Source: Clostridiaceae bacterium
Lineage (GTDB): Bacteria; Bacillota; Clostridia; Oscillospirales; Acutalibacteraceae
NCBI GenBank assembly: GCA_016282855.1
Contig: JAEELT010000096.1
Span: forward strand, 1-35,372
Direction of reading: 5' to 3'
DNA length: 35,372 nucleotides
Part shown: positions 8,290-15,623 of the stretch, one piece after another
Layout: every line of letters starts with the position of its first letter
How positions within the stretch are numbered: the stretch's first letter is position 1
The notes under the pieces: generated by a model
Database searches by the model: none
What the model was told of the DNA's origin: nothing
The model's input: only the letters and a program-made list of their open reading frames with translations
Made by a program: the position numbers and the translations under genes

Positions 8290-9352
8290 TGTTTTTTCCT
8301 CCCATCATATCAACGAATTTATCAAAAAGGTAAGATGTATCGCAGGGGCCTGCGCAGGCCTCGGGGTGGAACTGAACTGTGAAGCAGTCCTTGCCGGGGT
8401 ACTCCATGCCTTCGTTTGTGCCGTCATTCGCGTTCACAAACAGCTCGTTGCCTATCCCCTTGAGGCTGTCCGCGACGACAGCGTAGCCGTGGTTCTGACT
8501 GGTGATATGGGTTCTGATGCCGTTGACATCCTTGACGGGCTGATTGCCGCCTCTGTGGCCGTATTTGAGCTTTACGGTCTTGCCGCCCATCGCTATAGCC
8601 GTGAGCTGATGCCCGAGGCAGATACCGAACACGGGAATCTTGCCGATAAGCTTGCTTATCTGCTCTATTGAGTAAACATTCTCGGCGGGGTCGCCGGGCC
8701 CGTTTGAAAGCATTATTCCGTCGGGGTGAGAGTCAAGTATTTCTTCCGCGGGGGTGTTATAGGGTACAACGGTAACATCGCAGCCTCTTGAATTAAGGCA
8801 CCTGATAATATTGTGCTTCGCGCCGTAATCAATGAGCGTCACGTTTCTTTTCTTTTCGCCTGTAGCGGGGAAGAATTCCTTCTCTTTGGTGCTCACAAGA
8901 GCAACCTCGCCTTCGATTTTGTAATTGTTGATCGGAGACAGATCTGTGGGAAGCTCTGAGCATATCATGCCGTTCATTACGCCGTTTTCGCGTATGATTC
9001 TCGTGATTTCGCGGGTATCAACGCCGCAGATGCCGGGCACATTGTGCTCTTTAAGAAATCTGTCAAGCTCATACTCGCTGCGGAAGTTTGAAGGAGTGTC
9101 GCAAATCTCTCTCACGACATAGCCTCTCACTGTGCAGGCGCCCTCGAAATCCTCCTCTATAACGCCGTAGTTGCCGATTGAGGGGAAGGTCTGCACGATA
9201 ATCTGACCCGCATAACTCGGGTCCGTGAGCGTTTCAATGTAGCCCACAACTCCCGTCGTGAAAACCGTTTCGCCTATGACCTCGCCGGGCGCGCCTATGG
9301 CTTCGCCTTCAAAAATCATACCGTTGCTCAGAACCAGATAAGCTTTTTTCAT
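8282..9352 (-). CDS. carA: Carbamoyl-phosphate synthase small subunit
   Basis: The 356-residue protein is the glutamine amidotransferase subunit that hydrolyses glutamine and channels ammonia to CarB. The N-terminal half is the typical CarA domain (TGVVGYIETLTDPSYAGQ). The class I glutaminase domain has the nucleophile elbow GICLGHQL and the catalytic His/Glu in HPEACAGP. Length is normal for the family. AAAGGGTGAG precedes the ATG. It lies 18 bp after argF and overlaps carB by 8 bp, so the three genes form one operon. The argF partner argues that this synthase serves arginine synthesis, although supply to pyrimidines cannot be excluded. Confidence 0.96.
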   Translation of the reverse strand: MKKAYLVLSNGMIFEGEAIGAPGEVIGETVFTTGVVGYIETLTDPSYAGQIIVQTFPSIGNYGVIEEDFEGACTVRGYVVREICDTPSNFRSEYELDRFLKEHNVPGICGVDTREITRIIRENGVMNGMICSELPTDLSPINNYKIEGEVALVSTKEKEFFPATGEKKRNVTLIDYGAKHNIIRCLNSRGCDVTVVPYNTPAEEILDSHPDGIMLSNGPGDPAENVYSIEQISKLIGKIPVFGICLGHQLTAIAMGGKTVKLKYGHRGGNQPVKDVNGIRTHITSQNHGYAVVADSLKGIGNELFVNANDGTNEGMEYPGKDCFTVQFHPEACAGPCDTSYLFDKFVDMMGGKNNA

Positions 9353-9370
9353 AATCTCACCCTTTCATCA

Positions 9371-10363
9371 TCATATAAGAGTAGCCGCCATAACGGCTTT
9401 GATTGTGTGCATTCTGTTTTCGGCCTCATCAAAAACTATTGAGGCGGGGCTCTCAAACACCTCGTGAGTCACTTCCAGACCGTTGTGGCCGTATTTCTCA
9501 AATATATCTTTGCCGATTTCGGTCCTCAGGTCGTGGAACGCAGGCAGGCAGTGCATAAATTTGCAGTCTTCCTTCGCCTTTGACATAAGCGAGGCGTTTA
9601 CCTGATAGGGCATAAGAGCTTCTATTCTCTCTTTCCATACTGCCTCGGGCTCGCCCATAGAAACCCAGACATCGGTGTAAATCACGTCCGCGCCCTGCAC
9701 GGCGATGTCGGGATTTTCCTCAAACTCTATGGTAGCGCCCGTTTGCGAAGCAATTTCGCGGCAGGTATTGACAAGCTCATCATCGGGGAAATACTCGCCG
9801 GGCGCGCAGGCAACAAAGTGCATGCCCATTTTTGCGCAGCCCACCATAAGGGAATTGCCCATATTGTATCTGGCATCGCCCATATATACCAGTTTAATAC
9901 CCTCGATTTTGCCGAAATGCTCTCTGATTGTGAGAAAATCGGCAAGAATCTGAGTGGGGTGAAATTCGTTTGTAAGACCGTTCCACACGGGAACATCAGC
10001 GTAACGGGCAAGCTCCTCAACTATTGACTGACCGTAGCCTCTGTACTCAATGCCGTCAAACATCCTGCCGAGCACCCTCGCGGTGTCGGCAATGCTCTCC
10101 TTTTTGCCTATCTGGGAGCTTTTGGGGTCAAGGTAAACCGGATGCATGCCGAGGTCGGCAGCGGCAACCTCAAAGGAACATCTTGTCCTTGTGCTGGTTT
10201 TCTCAAAAATAAGGGCAACATTTTTGCCCTCACAATATCTGTGAACAACTCCGTTTTTCTTCTTATATTTAAGATCTGAAGCAAGATCGAGCAGGTAGTT
10301 TATCTCCTGCGGAGTGAAATCGAGAAGCTTCAGAAAGTCTCTCCCTTTGAGTGAAATCAACAC
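9371..10363 (-). CDS. argF: Ornithine carbamoyltransferase
   Basis: The enzyme joins carbamoyl phosphate and ornithine to make citrulline in arginine synthesis. The carbamoyl-phosphate loop STRTR, the HPTQ motif, the ornithine-site segment VWVSMGE and the HCLPAFHD motif are all present. The ORF track begins at a TTG at 10405, but that codon lies between the -35 and -10 of a consensus promoter, so it cannot be in the transcript. The better start is GTG at 10363, with GGGGGG six bases upstream. It gives 330 residues beginning close to [13 protein letters not shown], where family members normally start. First gene of the operon; carA follows after 18 bp. Confidence 0.93.
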   Translation of the reverse strand: MLISLKGRDFLKLLDFTPQEINYLLDLASDLKYKKKNGVVHRYCEGKNVALIFEKTSTRTRCSFEVAAADLGMHPVYLDPKSSQIGKKESIADTARVLGRMFDGIEYRGYGQSIVEELARYADVPVWNGLTNEFHPTQILADFLTIREHFGKIEGIKLVYMGDARYNMGNSLMVGCAKMGMHFVACAPGEYFPDDELVNTCREIASQTGATIEFEENPDIAVQGADVIYTDVWVSMGEPEAVWKERIEALMPYQVNASLMSKAKEDCKFMHCLPAFHDLRTEIGKDIFEKYGHNGLEVTHEVFESPASIVFDEAENRMHTIKAVMAATLI

Positions 10364-10377
10364 GCTTTTCCCCCCGT

Positions 10378-10395
10378 ATGGTAAATTTTTACCAT
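10378..10395. promoter_or_regulatory. Palindrome at the argF transcription start
   Basis: ATGGTAAA and TTTACCAT form 8-bp perfect arms around a two-base centre. It overlaps the -10 hexamer by two bases and covers the predicted +1 to about +15, directly before the argF ribosome binding site. It is placed ideally for a repressor operator. The binding protein is unknown; the sequence does not match an ARG box well. Confidence 0.55.
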
Positions 10396-10422
10396 TATAC
10401 GTCAATTATGCATCCTTGTCAA
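10394..10422 (-). promoter_or_regulatory. Consensus promoter of the argF-carAB operon
   Basis: On the minus strand TTGACA (10417-10422) and TATAAT (10394-10399) are spaced by exactly 17 bp. Both hexamers are perfect sigma-A matches. The transcript would begin near 10387 and leave a leader of about 25 bases before the GTG start of argF. Confidence 0.85.
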
Positions 10423-10461
10423 TATTTTTTTTGAGTTTTCTGTATTTTTATGCGATATTTT

Positions 10462-10495
10462 TGCATTTTATTCATTTTGGATGAATATTATTCAT
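10462..10495. promoter_or_regulatory. Tandem ARG-box-like sites
   Basis: Two AT-rich elements stand 40-75 bp upstream of the argF -35. One is ATGAATATTATTCAT (10481-10495), a 15-bp palindrome. The other reads AATGAATAAAATGCA on the minus strand. Both resemble ArgR/AhrC boxes (TGAAT-W4-ATTCA) but are one base short in the spacer. Arginine-dependent control would fit the operon content; this is inference. Confidence 0.45.
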
Positions 10496-10580
10496 TTCTG
10501 CTTTTTCGTGGCCGGATATAGCGGCGGATACGGACCTTTTCGTTATCATTTTGTTCAAATATCTTTTAAAATACGGACAT

Positions 10581-10610
10581 TTGACTTGATTTGTGTAGCG
10601 GTAGTATAAT
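10581..10610 (+). promoter_or_regulatory. Promoter of the SDR gene
   Basis: TTGACT (10581-10586) and TATAAT (10605-10610) are spaced by 18 bp, about 34 bp before the ATG of the downstream gene. With the minus-strand argF promoter it forms a divergent intergenic region of about 280 bp. Confidence 0.7.
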
Positions 10611-10643
10611 AAGGAGCAGAGAAAAGATTTACAGGAGGACATT

Positions 10644-11819
10644 ATGGATAAAAAAGAATCGTTATCTGTTGTAACCGGAGCGAGAGGCTACGTCGGTTAT
10701 GCCCTTGTAAGCGAGCTTGCCCAAAGGCCCGGCAGAATCCGCGTGCTTCTCAGGCATGACTGCAAGGAGCTGGACAGATTCGGGTGCGAAAAAATAATGG
10801 GCGACATCTGCGATTACGCCAGCCTCGAAAAAGCTTTTGAAGGAGCCGACACCGTTTATCACGTTGCCGGTCTTGTGGATATTGAGGGCACAAGAGACAG
10901 GCTTGTCTGGTCCGTGAACTACGGCGGCACAAAAAACGTTGTTGCCGCGTGCAAAAAATGCGGGGTGAAAAATCTCGTTTATGTTTCGTCAGTTGACTGC
11001 ATCCCCGCCACAAGGGGTACAGCGCCGATAAAGGAGTATTCCACCCTCAACCCGAACCGCCTGCCCGACGCCTACGGCAAATCAAAAGCGGCGGCAACCC
11101 AATACTGCATTGAGCAGAGCGATGACAAGCTTAAAATCTGCATCGTTCAGCCGAGCTGCTGCATAGGTCCGGATGATATTTACGGCACCAACAGCGTGTG
11201 CTCTATGATTCAGCTCTATCTAAGCGGTCTTTTCCCCTGCACTCTCAAATTCGGCGGCTATAATTTTGTTGACGTGAGAGATGTGGCAAAAGGAATGATA
11301 TCCGCAGCAGAAAAAGGCAGGGGCGGCGAATGCTACTTCCTGTGCGGAGACCGTCTGAGCATTACCGAGTTTATATCCACTCTCGCAAAAATCGAGGGAA
11401 AGGCGCCGCCGAAGATTGCTTTGAGCAAAGGCTTCCTGCTCAAAATGTGCCCGATTATAGAAAAACTTTTCAAAGCGGCTAAGCTCCCGCCCGTACTCAC
11501 GGAGTTTTCAATTAACAAGCTGTGTGAAAACTGCAACTTCTCTTACGAAAAAGCGGCGGCCGAGCTAGACTTCAGGCCCATGAGCGCCGAGGAATCGCTC
11601 AGAGACACCGTAAACTGGCTCAAGCAGAATCCGAAAAGCACCAAAATGCTCGGCAGCATAGCGAAAAACATTGAGGGATATATAGAAGGAATAATGTATG
11701 AAGACCTGAAAAAGGTCGGGGACGATTTCTTCAAAGTCGAAAAAAACGTGGAAAAAGACTTTAAAAACCGCAGTAAGCATTTCAGCGAATTTATTAAAAG
11801 CAGAAAATGGCATTACTGA
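10644..11819 (+). CDS. NAD(P)-dependent epimerase/dehydratase (extended SDR)
   Basis: The 391-residue protein has a Rossmann fold with the nucleotide-binding TGARGYVGYAL at residues 11-21 and an active-site YGKSK at about 144 preceded by a Ser-rich VSS segment, as in extended short-chain dehydrogenases acting on nucleotide sugars, dihydroflavonols or sterol-like substrates. The substrate cannot be told. After about residue 330 there is an unusual Lys-rich, probably helical tail of some 60 residues (VEKDFKNRSKHFSEF) not needed for the SDR fold. AGGAGG is seven bases before the ATG. It is monocistronic, with its own promoter and terminator. Confidence 0.85.
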   Translation: MDKKESLSVVTGARGYVGYALVSELAQRPGRIRVLLRHDCKELDRFGCEKIMGDICDYASLEKAFEGADTVYHVAGLVDIEGTRDRLVWSVNYGGTKNVVAACKKCGVKNLVYVSSVDCIPATRGTAPIKEYSTLNPNRLPDAYGKSKAAATQYCIEQSDDKLKICIVQPSCCIGPDDIYGTNSVCSMIQLYLSGLFPCTLKFGGYNFVDVRDVAKGMISAAEKGRGGECYFLCGDRLSITEFISTLAKIEGKAPPKIALSKGFLLKMCPIIEKLFKAAKLPPVLTEFSINKLCENCNFSYEKAAAELDFRPMSAEESLRDTVNWLKQNPKSTKMLGSIAKNIEGYIEGIMYEDLKKVGDDFFKVEKNVEKDFKNRSKHFSEFIKSRKWHY

Positions 11820-11855
11820 TGCAGCTCCGCTTCCCGTATAACTCTGATAAGTCCG

Positions 11856-11886
11856 TAAAAAACACCCGTACGCCGGGTGTTTTTTT
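11856..11886 (+). terminator. Terminator of the SDR gene
   Basis: ACACCCG/CGGGTGT stem with a five-base loop, preceded by A6 and followed by T7. It is probably bidirectional in form, but only the plus-strand gene ends here. Confidence 0.85.
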
Positions 11887-11887
11887 G

Positions 11888-11916
11888 TTGAATGATGCGT
11901 TGCGGTATGGTAGAAT
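11888..11916 (+). promoter_or_regulatory. Promoter of the TIGR04076-GDPD pair
   Basis: TTGAAT (11888-11893) and TAGAAT (11911-11916) are spaced by 17 bp, immediately after the preceding terminator. The predicted transcript starts near 11923, leaving a very short leader before the ribosome binding site at 11929-11936. Confidence 0.6.
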
Positions 11917-11934
11917 TAGTTAAAAAAAAGGGAG

Positions 11935-12258
11935 GTGGACAAAATCAAAAAAGTAAGAATTACCGTCAAACGCAAAGCCTGTTACTCCGATCTCATTGAA
12001 GAGTATGAAAACCCGATTGAGCACGCCTGCGATATGCAGACCGGCGCGGTATTCACCGCCAACGGGTGGCAAAAGCCGGAAGGCCTGTGTGACAGCGCGT
12101 GGGAGACCCTCTCCCCCTTTGTTATGGCTCTCGCTCACGGAGCGGAAAACTTCTATGACGGGTGGATGAAAAACAGCAGGTCCGCCATGATTTCATGCAA
12201 CGACGGCTTCAGGCCCGTAAGCTTCCTTCTTGAAGCGACCGATGAAGACGCCGGCTGA
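11935..12258 (+). CDS. TIGR04076-family small protein
   Basis: A protein of about 105 residues with the pattern of the TIGR04076 family: a VRITVKRK start, a CDMQTGAVF segment, KPEGLCDSAWETL, MALAHGAENF and a C-terminal CNDGFRPVSFLLEA. The family is widespread in anaerobes and has no assigned function; conserved cysteines suggest metal or redox binding. The ORF track starts at GTG 11935, but that codon is part of the strong GGGAGGTG ribosome binding site. Homologues start at the residue equivalent to ATC 11944 (MKKVKITV-like), which lies at ideal spacing. The start is therefore uncertain. The GDPD gene follows after 20 bp. Confidence 0.75.
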   Translation: MDKIKKVRITVKRKACYSDLIEEYENPIEHACDMQTGAVFTANGWQKPEGLCDSAWETLSPFVMALAHGAENFYDGWMKNSRSAMISCNDGFRPVSFLLEATDEDAG

Positions 12259-12278
12259 AAGCAAAGAGAGGTGCTTTT

Positions 12279-13112
12279 ATGATTGATTTCGGTAAATCTA
12301 TTTTTGATAATTCAAGAGACAGGGTCCTGCTGTGCGCTCACCGCGGCGTATCGGGGGCAAATATTCCCTGCAACTCAATGGCGGCCTTCAAGGCGGCCGT
12401 GATGAGCGGCGCGGATATGATAGAGCTCGACGTAACCAAAAGCATAGACGGCAAACACTATGTTTTTCATCCGGGTATGGAGCACGCTCATCTGCGCAGG
12501 AAAAAGCTGATATCCGTCATGCGCTCCTCCGGGGTTGAAAAGCTCCGCTTTGTAAACCAGGATGACTGCCCGACCGATTTCGGAATCAGCACTCTCGAGG
12601 ATGTGCTTGACTACCTGAGAGGCAAATGCTACATAAATGTTGACAAATACTGGACGGATATTCCCGGCATTACCGCAATAATAAGAAAATGCGGGGTTGA
12701 AAAGCAGGCCGTAGTCAAAACCGCAATAAAAGACAGATACATAAATGAGCTTATCAGATACGCACCGGACCTGATGTTTATGCCGATTGTAAAGCATAAG
12801 GATGAAATAACACACGGCCTGATTGAGCGCGGCATAAACTGCATAGGCGCCGAGGTGCTGTTTGAAAAGGAAGACGAGCCCGTCGCCTCACCCGAATATA
12901 TCGAAAGCATGCACGGCAAAGGGCTTGTGGTGTTTGCAAACGCTATTGTTTACAACAAAAACGATGTCATCGCCGCCGGGCATTCGGATGACAACTCATT
13001 TGTAATCTCACCCGATTACGGCTGGGGCTGGCTCGCGGACAGAGGTTTTGACATCATCCAGACGGATTTTTGCCCTCTTGCCGCAAAATACCTTTCCGAA
13101 AGAAACAAATAA
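12279..13112 (+). CDS. Glycerophosphodiester phosphodiesterase family protein
   Basis: The 277-residue protein carries the GDPD signature HR...ExD...H: His21-Arg22 in AHRG, Glu49 and Asp51 in IELDVTKS, and His64 in VFHPGM. Such TIM-barrel enzymes hydrolyse glycerophosphodiesters to glycerol-3-phosphate and an alcohol. The usual HD pair is HP here, a small departure from the core family that may mark a different substrate. No signal peptide is visible, so it should act in the cytoplasm. AGAGGTG precedes the ATG. It is the second gene of a two-gene operon ending at a terminator. Confidence 0.85.
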   Translation: MIDFGKSIFDNSRDRVLLCAHRGVSGANIPCNSMAAFKAAVMSGADMIELDVTKSIDGKHYVFHPGMEHAHLRRKKLISVMRSSGVEKLRFVNQDDCPTDFGISTLEDVLDYLRGKCYINVDKYWTDIPGITAIIRKCGVEKQAVVKTAIKDRYINELIRYAPDLMFMPIVKHKDEITHGLIERGINCIGAEVLFEKEDEPVASPEYIESMHGKGLVVFANAIVYNKNDVIAAGHSDDNSFVISPDYGWGWLADRGFDIIQTDFCPLAAKYLSERNK

Positions 13113-13142
13113 AAGAAATAAATAAGAAAAAAATAAATTATA

Positions 13143-13186
13143 AAAACCGCTACTGCGGGCAAAAAGCAGCAACGGTTTTATGTTTT
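13143..13186. terminator. Bidirectional terminator between convergent genes
   Basis: AAAACCGCTACTGC pairs with GCAGCAACGGTTTT (two wobble positions) around a nine-base loop, with A-rich and T-rich flanks. It separates the plus-strand GDPD gene from the minus-strand gene that ends at 13189. Confidence 0.7.
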
Positions 13187-13188
13187 TA

Positions 13189-14034
13189 TCAGCCGGCTTT
13201 TGCGAAATGCATCACATTATTGCAGATAAGCTTGTCATAATCCACAGTGTGAATGAGAGAGCCGTCTTCAAGAGGATAAACGCAGATATCTTCAGCCTCG
13301 TTGTCATAGTTAGGCACGGTGCGGATAAACTCCGTGACGACTTTGCCGTTGCCCGGGTTTACGCGATAAACTGTTTCGCGCGTGCCGGGGTCTTTGCAGT
13401 CATACGAGAGCCAAAGCATTCCCTCATAAACAGAGCCGCCCTGAATGCGGTGAATCTGTTCGCTGAGCTTTATGATTTTAATAAGGCGCATTGTTTCAAG
13501 ATCATACTGCAGTATTTCGTCAACAGGGTCAAACATTGAGGTGTAAAGATAACCGTTTTCCCTGTCAACGGCGCACCAGGGTATGCCGTCTGTAAGATAC
13601 TCGCATGTCATATCATAGTATTTGCCGGTGTATTCAAGCGTTTCGCAGTCGTAAAGGAGTATGAAATTGTATCTGTCTCCTTTACCCTCCACAGGAGCGT
13701 AGATTAAACCGTTTGCGCAGTCAATGCCTCCTATGTGATTGCTGCCGTATTTCTCCCTGAATTCCTTCGGCACGCTGCCGCCGCTGACCTTTTTGCATTT
13801 CATATCCGTGCCGAACTTTGCAAGGCCTGTGAAATTCAAAGCGGTCATTGCTCCGGAGCAATAGAAATACTCGCCGTCGCAGCATATTCCCTGTGCCGAA
13901 AACATAGACACAAAGGGGCTCAGCTTTTCGCTGCGGATAAGCTCGTAGCCGTCAGAAACTTCAACGGAACCGAAGCCTAAAATATAGACGGCTATGAGAG
14001 AAAGGGTTGTAAAAAAAGAAGCTATTCTGTTCAT
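13189..14034 (-). CDS. Secreted or anchored beta-propeller-like protein
   Basis: 281 residues. The N-terminus (MNRIASFFTTLSLIAVYILGF) is a signal peptide or anchor. The remainder has repeated strand-turn units typical of a propeller reading out stored values, for example GICCDGEYFYCSG, GGIDCANGLIYAP, CAVDRENGYLYTS and GGSVYEGMLWLSYD. No catalytic motif was found and the exact family is not recognised. AGAGGAAA precedes the ATG and a TTGCAA-N17-TATAAT promoter lies upstream. It is monocistronic. A surface binding or sensing role is only a guess. Confidence 0.7.
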   Translation of the reverse strand: MNRIASFFTTLSLIAVYILGFGSVEVSDGYELIRSEKLSPFVSMFSAQGICCDGEYFYCSGAMTALNFTGLAKFGTDMKCKKVSGGSVPKEFREKYGSNHIGGIDCANGLIYAPVEGKGDRYNFILLYDCETLEYTGKYYDMTCEYLTDGIPWCAVDRENGYLYTSMFDPVDEILQYDLETMRLIKIIKLSEQIHRIQGGSVYEGMLWLSYDCKDPGTRETVYRVNPGNGKVVTEFIRTVPNYDNEAEDICVYPLEDGSLIHTVDYDKLICNNVMHFAKAG

Positions 14035-14069
14035 TTCATTTCCTCTTTTATCCTGTATCTTATACTGCC

Positions 14070-14098
14070 ATTATATATGCAATTGAGACTCTTTGCAA
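14070..14098 (-). promoter_or_regulatory. Promoter of the propeller-like gene
   Basis: On the minus strand TTGCAA (14093-14098) and TATAAT (14070-14075) are spaced by 17 bp, about 36 bp before the ATG at 14034. Confidence 0.7.
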
Positions 14099-14142
14099 CA
14101 GGATTTACGCTTGACGGGGCGCAGAAATATGAGGAGCCTGTT

Positions 14143-14970
14143 TTATACAACGGTTTTCTCTATCCATTTTCCGAGCAACTGTGTAAGCTTCATTCTCTGG
14201 CCGGAAAAACTGTGACCGCTTGTTATGGTTTCATACTGCACATTTGCGCCGAGTTTCTTCAGCTCACGCTCGAGCGGCTTCATCATTTTGTCGGCAGGCG
14301 CAACCGTATCGAGAGACGCTTCCACAAGAAGGATATTATGCTTGGCGAGGAGGTCGCATTCGTTGAGAATGCTCAGCTCAAGGATGTTATCAAGAGCGTT
14401 TTCAAAAACTTCGCCCGCCGATTTCATTTTCAGACATCTGCCCTCTGTTTCAATCATCAGAAACAGTTCTTTTTCCATACCGTAACGAAACGCGGCGCCT
14501 GTATCATAAGCGGCGAGAGCTGCAATCCCTCTTACAAACGGAAGCTCCTTGGCAGCATTGAGCACTGTCTGGCCGCCCATACTGTGCCCCACAAGGAATA
14601 TATTTCCGGTATCTATATCATATTGCCCGGCAATCGCCGGGTTAGCCGCCCATTTGGCAACAGCAACGAGGTCATCCCTGAGATTTGTAAACAGATAACT
14701 GCCTTCACTCCCCCACGCTCCCCTGTGGTTCATATGAATCACTACGCAGCCCGCTCTCATCAGGGCGAGCTCAAGGTCATTGTTTGTGGTATAACCCGGG
14801 AAACCGTGCGACATAAGTACCGCCGGGTACGGCCCCGGTATTCTTTTATCGGGCAAAAGCAGATAGCCGTACATACGGCAGCCGCCGCTTACAATATTCA
14901 GCTCATATACTCCGGGCAACGAGCCGGCTTCATCCGTTTCAAATTCCTTAAACAGGTTTTCCGAATTCAT
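14143..14970 (-). CDS. Alpha/beta hydrolase (dienelactone hydrolase/S9-like)
   Basis: 275 residues with an alpha/beta-hydrolase fold: oxyanion segment MSHGFPG at 53-59, nucleophile elbow GHSMGG with Ser130, a likely acid Asp in EASLDTVAPAD and the catalytic His in SGHSFSGQR near the end. It probably hydrolyses an ester or peptide bond in the cytoplasm, as no signal peptide is visible; the substrate is unknown. TGAGGAATT precedes the ATG. It lies nine bases after the GNAT gene on the same strand, so the two are co-transcribed from the promoter at 15456-15484. Confidence 0.85.
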   Translation of the reverse strand: MNSENLFKEFETDEAGSLPGVYELNIVSGGCRMYGYLLLPDKRIPGPYPAVLMSHGFPGYTTNNDLELALMRAGCVVIHMNHRGAWGSEGSYLFTNLRDDLVAVAKWAANPAIAGQYDIDTGNIFLVGHSMGGQTVLNAAKELPFVRGIAALAAYDTGAAFRYGMEKELFLMIETEGRCLKMKSAGEVFENALDNILELSILNECDLLAKHNILLVEASLDTVAPADKMMKPLERELKKLGANVQYETITSGHSFSGQRMKLTQLLGKWIEKTVV

Positions 14971-14979
14971 TTTAATTCC

Positions 14980-15426
14980 TCACAGGCTGTATTTCATTAT
15001 TTCGGGGCGGCACTGTTTGCCCCTTTTGCCGCAGTCGGAGCAGTAAACCGCAATCTTCGGGGAGGAATCCCAGTCCATCGTTTTCCAGCCGCACCGCCTG
15101 TAGTAATCAGGCTCCTTTGCGCAGGCCCATATTTCCTTTACCCCCAAAGCTCTTGCCTCGCTGAAAACGACCTGTTGCATCACCTTGCCGTAACCGTTGT
15201 TAAAAAGGTCTTTCCTTACGGCAATGTCACCGAGTGAATACACTCCGCCGCGTATTTCAAGAGTTGACGCGGCCATAAGCTCGCCTGTTTCCTTATCATC
15301 CATACGCCACATCTTTATAATCCTTTCGGGCGCTCTGTCCTCAATTTTAACGCCCATACCGCTCTCGCTGAAAAGAGTGGACAGAGTGAGAAAATCGTCA
15401 GTTTCTCTTATAATGTATTTTTCCAT
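14980..15426 (-). CDS. GNAT-family N-acetyltransferase with Cys-rich tail
   Basis: 148 residues with the GNAT acetyl-CoA loop region (DIAVRKDLFNNGYGKVMQQ, residues about 67-85) and a preceding beta-strand, as in enzymes that acetylate amines. The C-terminus has a compact cysteine motif YCSDCGKRGKQC followed by PEIM, resembling a small metal site seen in a subset of clostridial GNAT proteins. The acceptor is unknown. First gene of a two-gene operon with the hydrolase. AGAGGAAAAT precedes the ATG. Confidence 0.85.
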   Translation of the reverse strand: MEKYIIRETDDFLTLSTLFSESGMGVKIEDRAPERIIKMWRMDDKETGELMAASTLEIRGGVYSLGDIAVRKDLFNNGYGKVMQQVVFSEARALGVKEIWACAKEPDYYRRCGWKTMDWDSSPKIAVYCSDCGKRGKQCRPEIMKYSL

Positions 15427-15455
15427 ATTTTCCTCTTGATATAATGATTTAAGAA

Positions 15456-15490
15456 ATTATATATCTATTTGCCTACTATGTCAATAGGCA
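15456..15490 (-). promoter_or_regulatory. Consensus promoter with palindrome over the -35
   Basis: On the minus strand TTGACA (15479-15484) and TATAAT (15456-15461) are spaced by 17 bp. The inverted repeat TGCCTA...TAGGCA (15470-15490) encloses the -35 hexamer and could be a repressor site for the GNAT-hydrolase operon. Confidence 0.75.
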
Positions 15491-15574
15491 TTATTGTTTA
15501 ACCGGGTTTATTATGTTTTGCAGGCACATATCATAACCGTCAGGCGGCACACACATTCGGCAACAGAGCGTTGC

Positions 15575-15603
15575 TTGCAAACAGTCTGAAAATCTGTAAT
15601 AAT
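15575..15603 (+). promoter_or_regulatory. Promoter of the HTH/zinc-ribbon gene
   Basis: TTGCAA (15575-15580) is followed after 17 bp by AATAAT (15598-15603), about 20 bp before the start codon. It is divergent from the GNAT promoter, so a local regulator could control both. Confidence 0.5.
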
Positions 15604-15623
15604 AATTACAAGGAGGTGTATGT

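Noticed and set aside
10363-10405. N-terminal extension of argF from TTG 10405
   Set aside because: The extension lies within the promoter and first transcribed bases; GTG 10363 has the ribosome binding site and fits the family length.
14077-15237. 386-residue plus-strand ORF
   Set aside because: It is antisense to the hydrolase and GNAT genes, both of which have clear domains, ribosome binding sites and a promoter. Its translation shows no domain.
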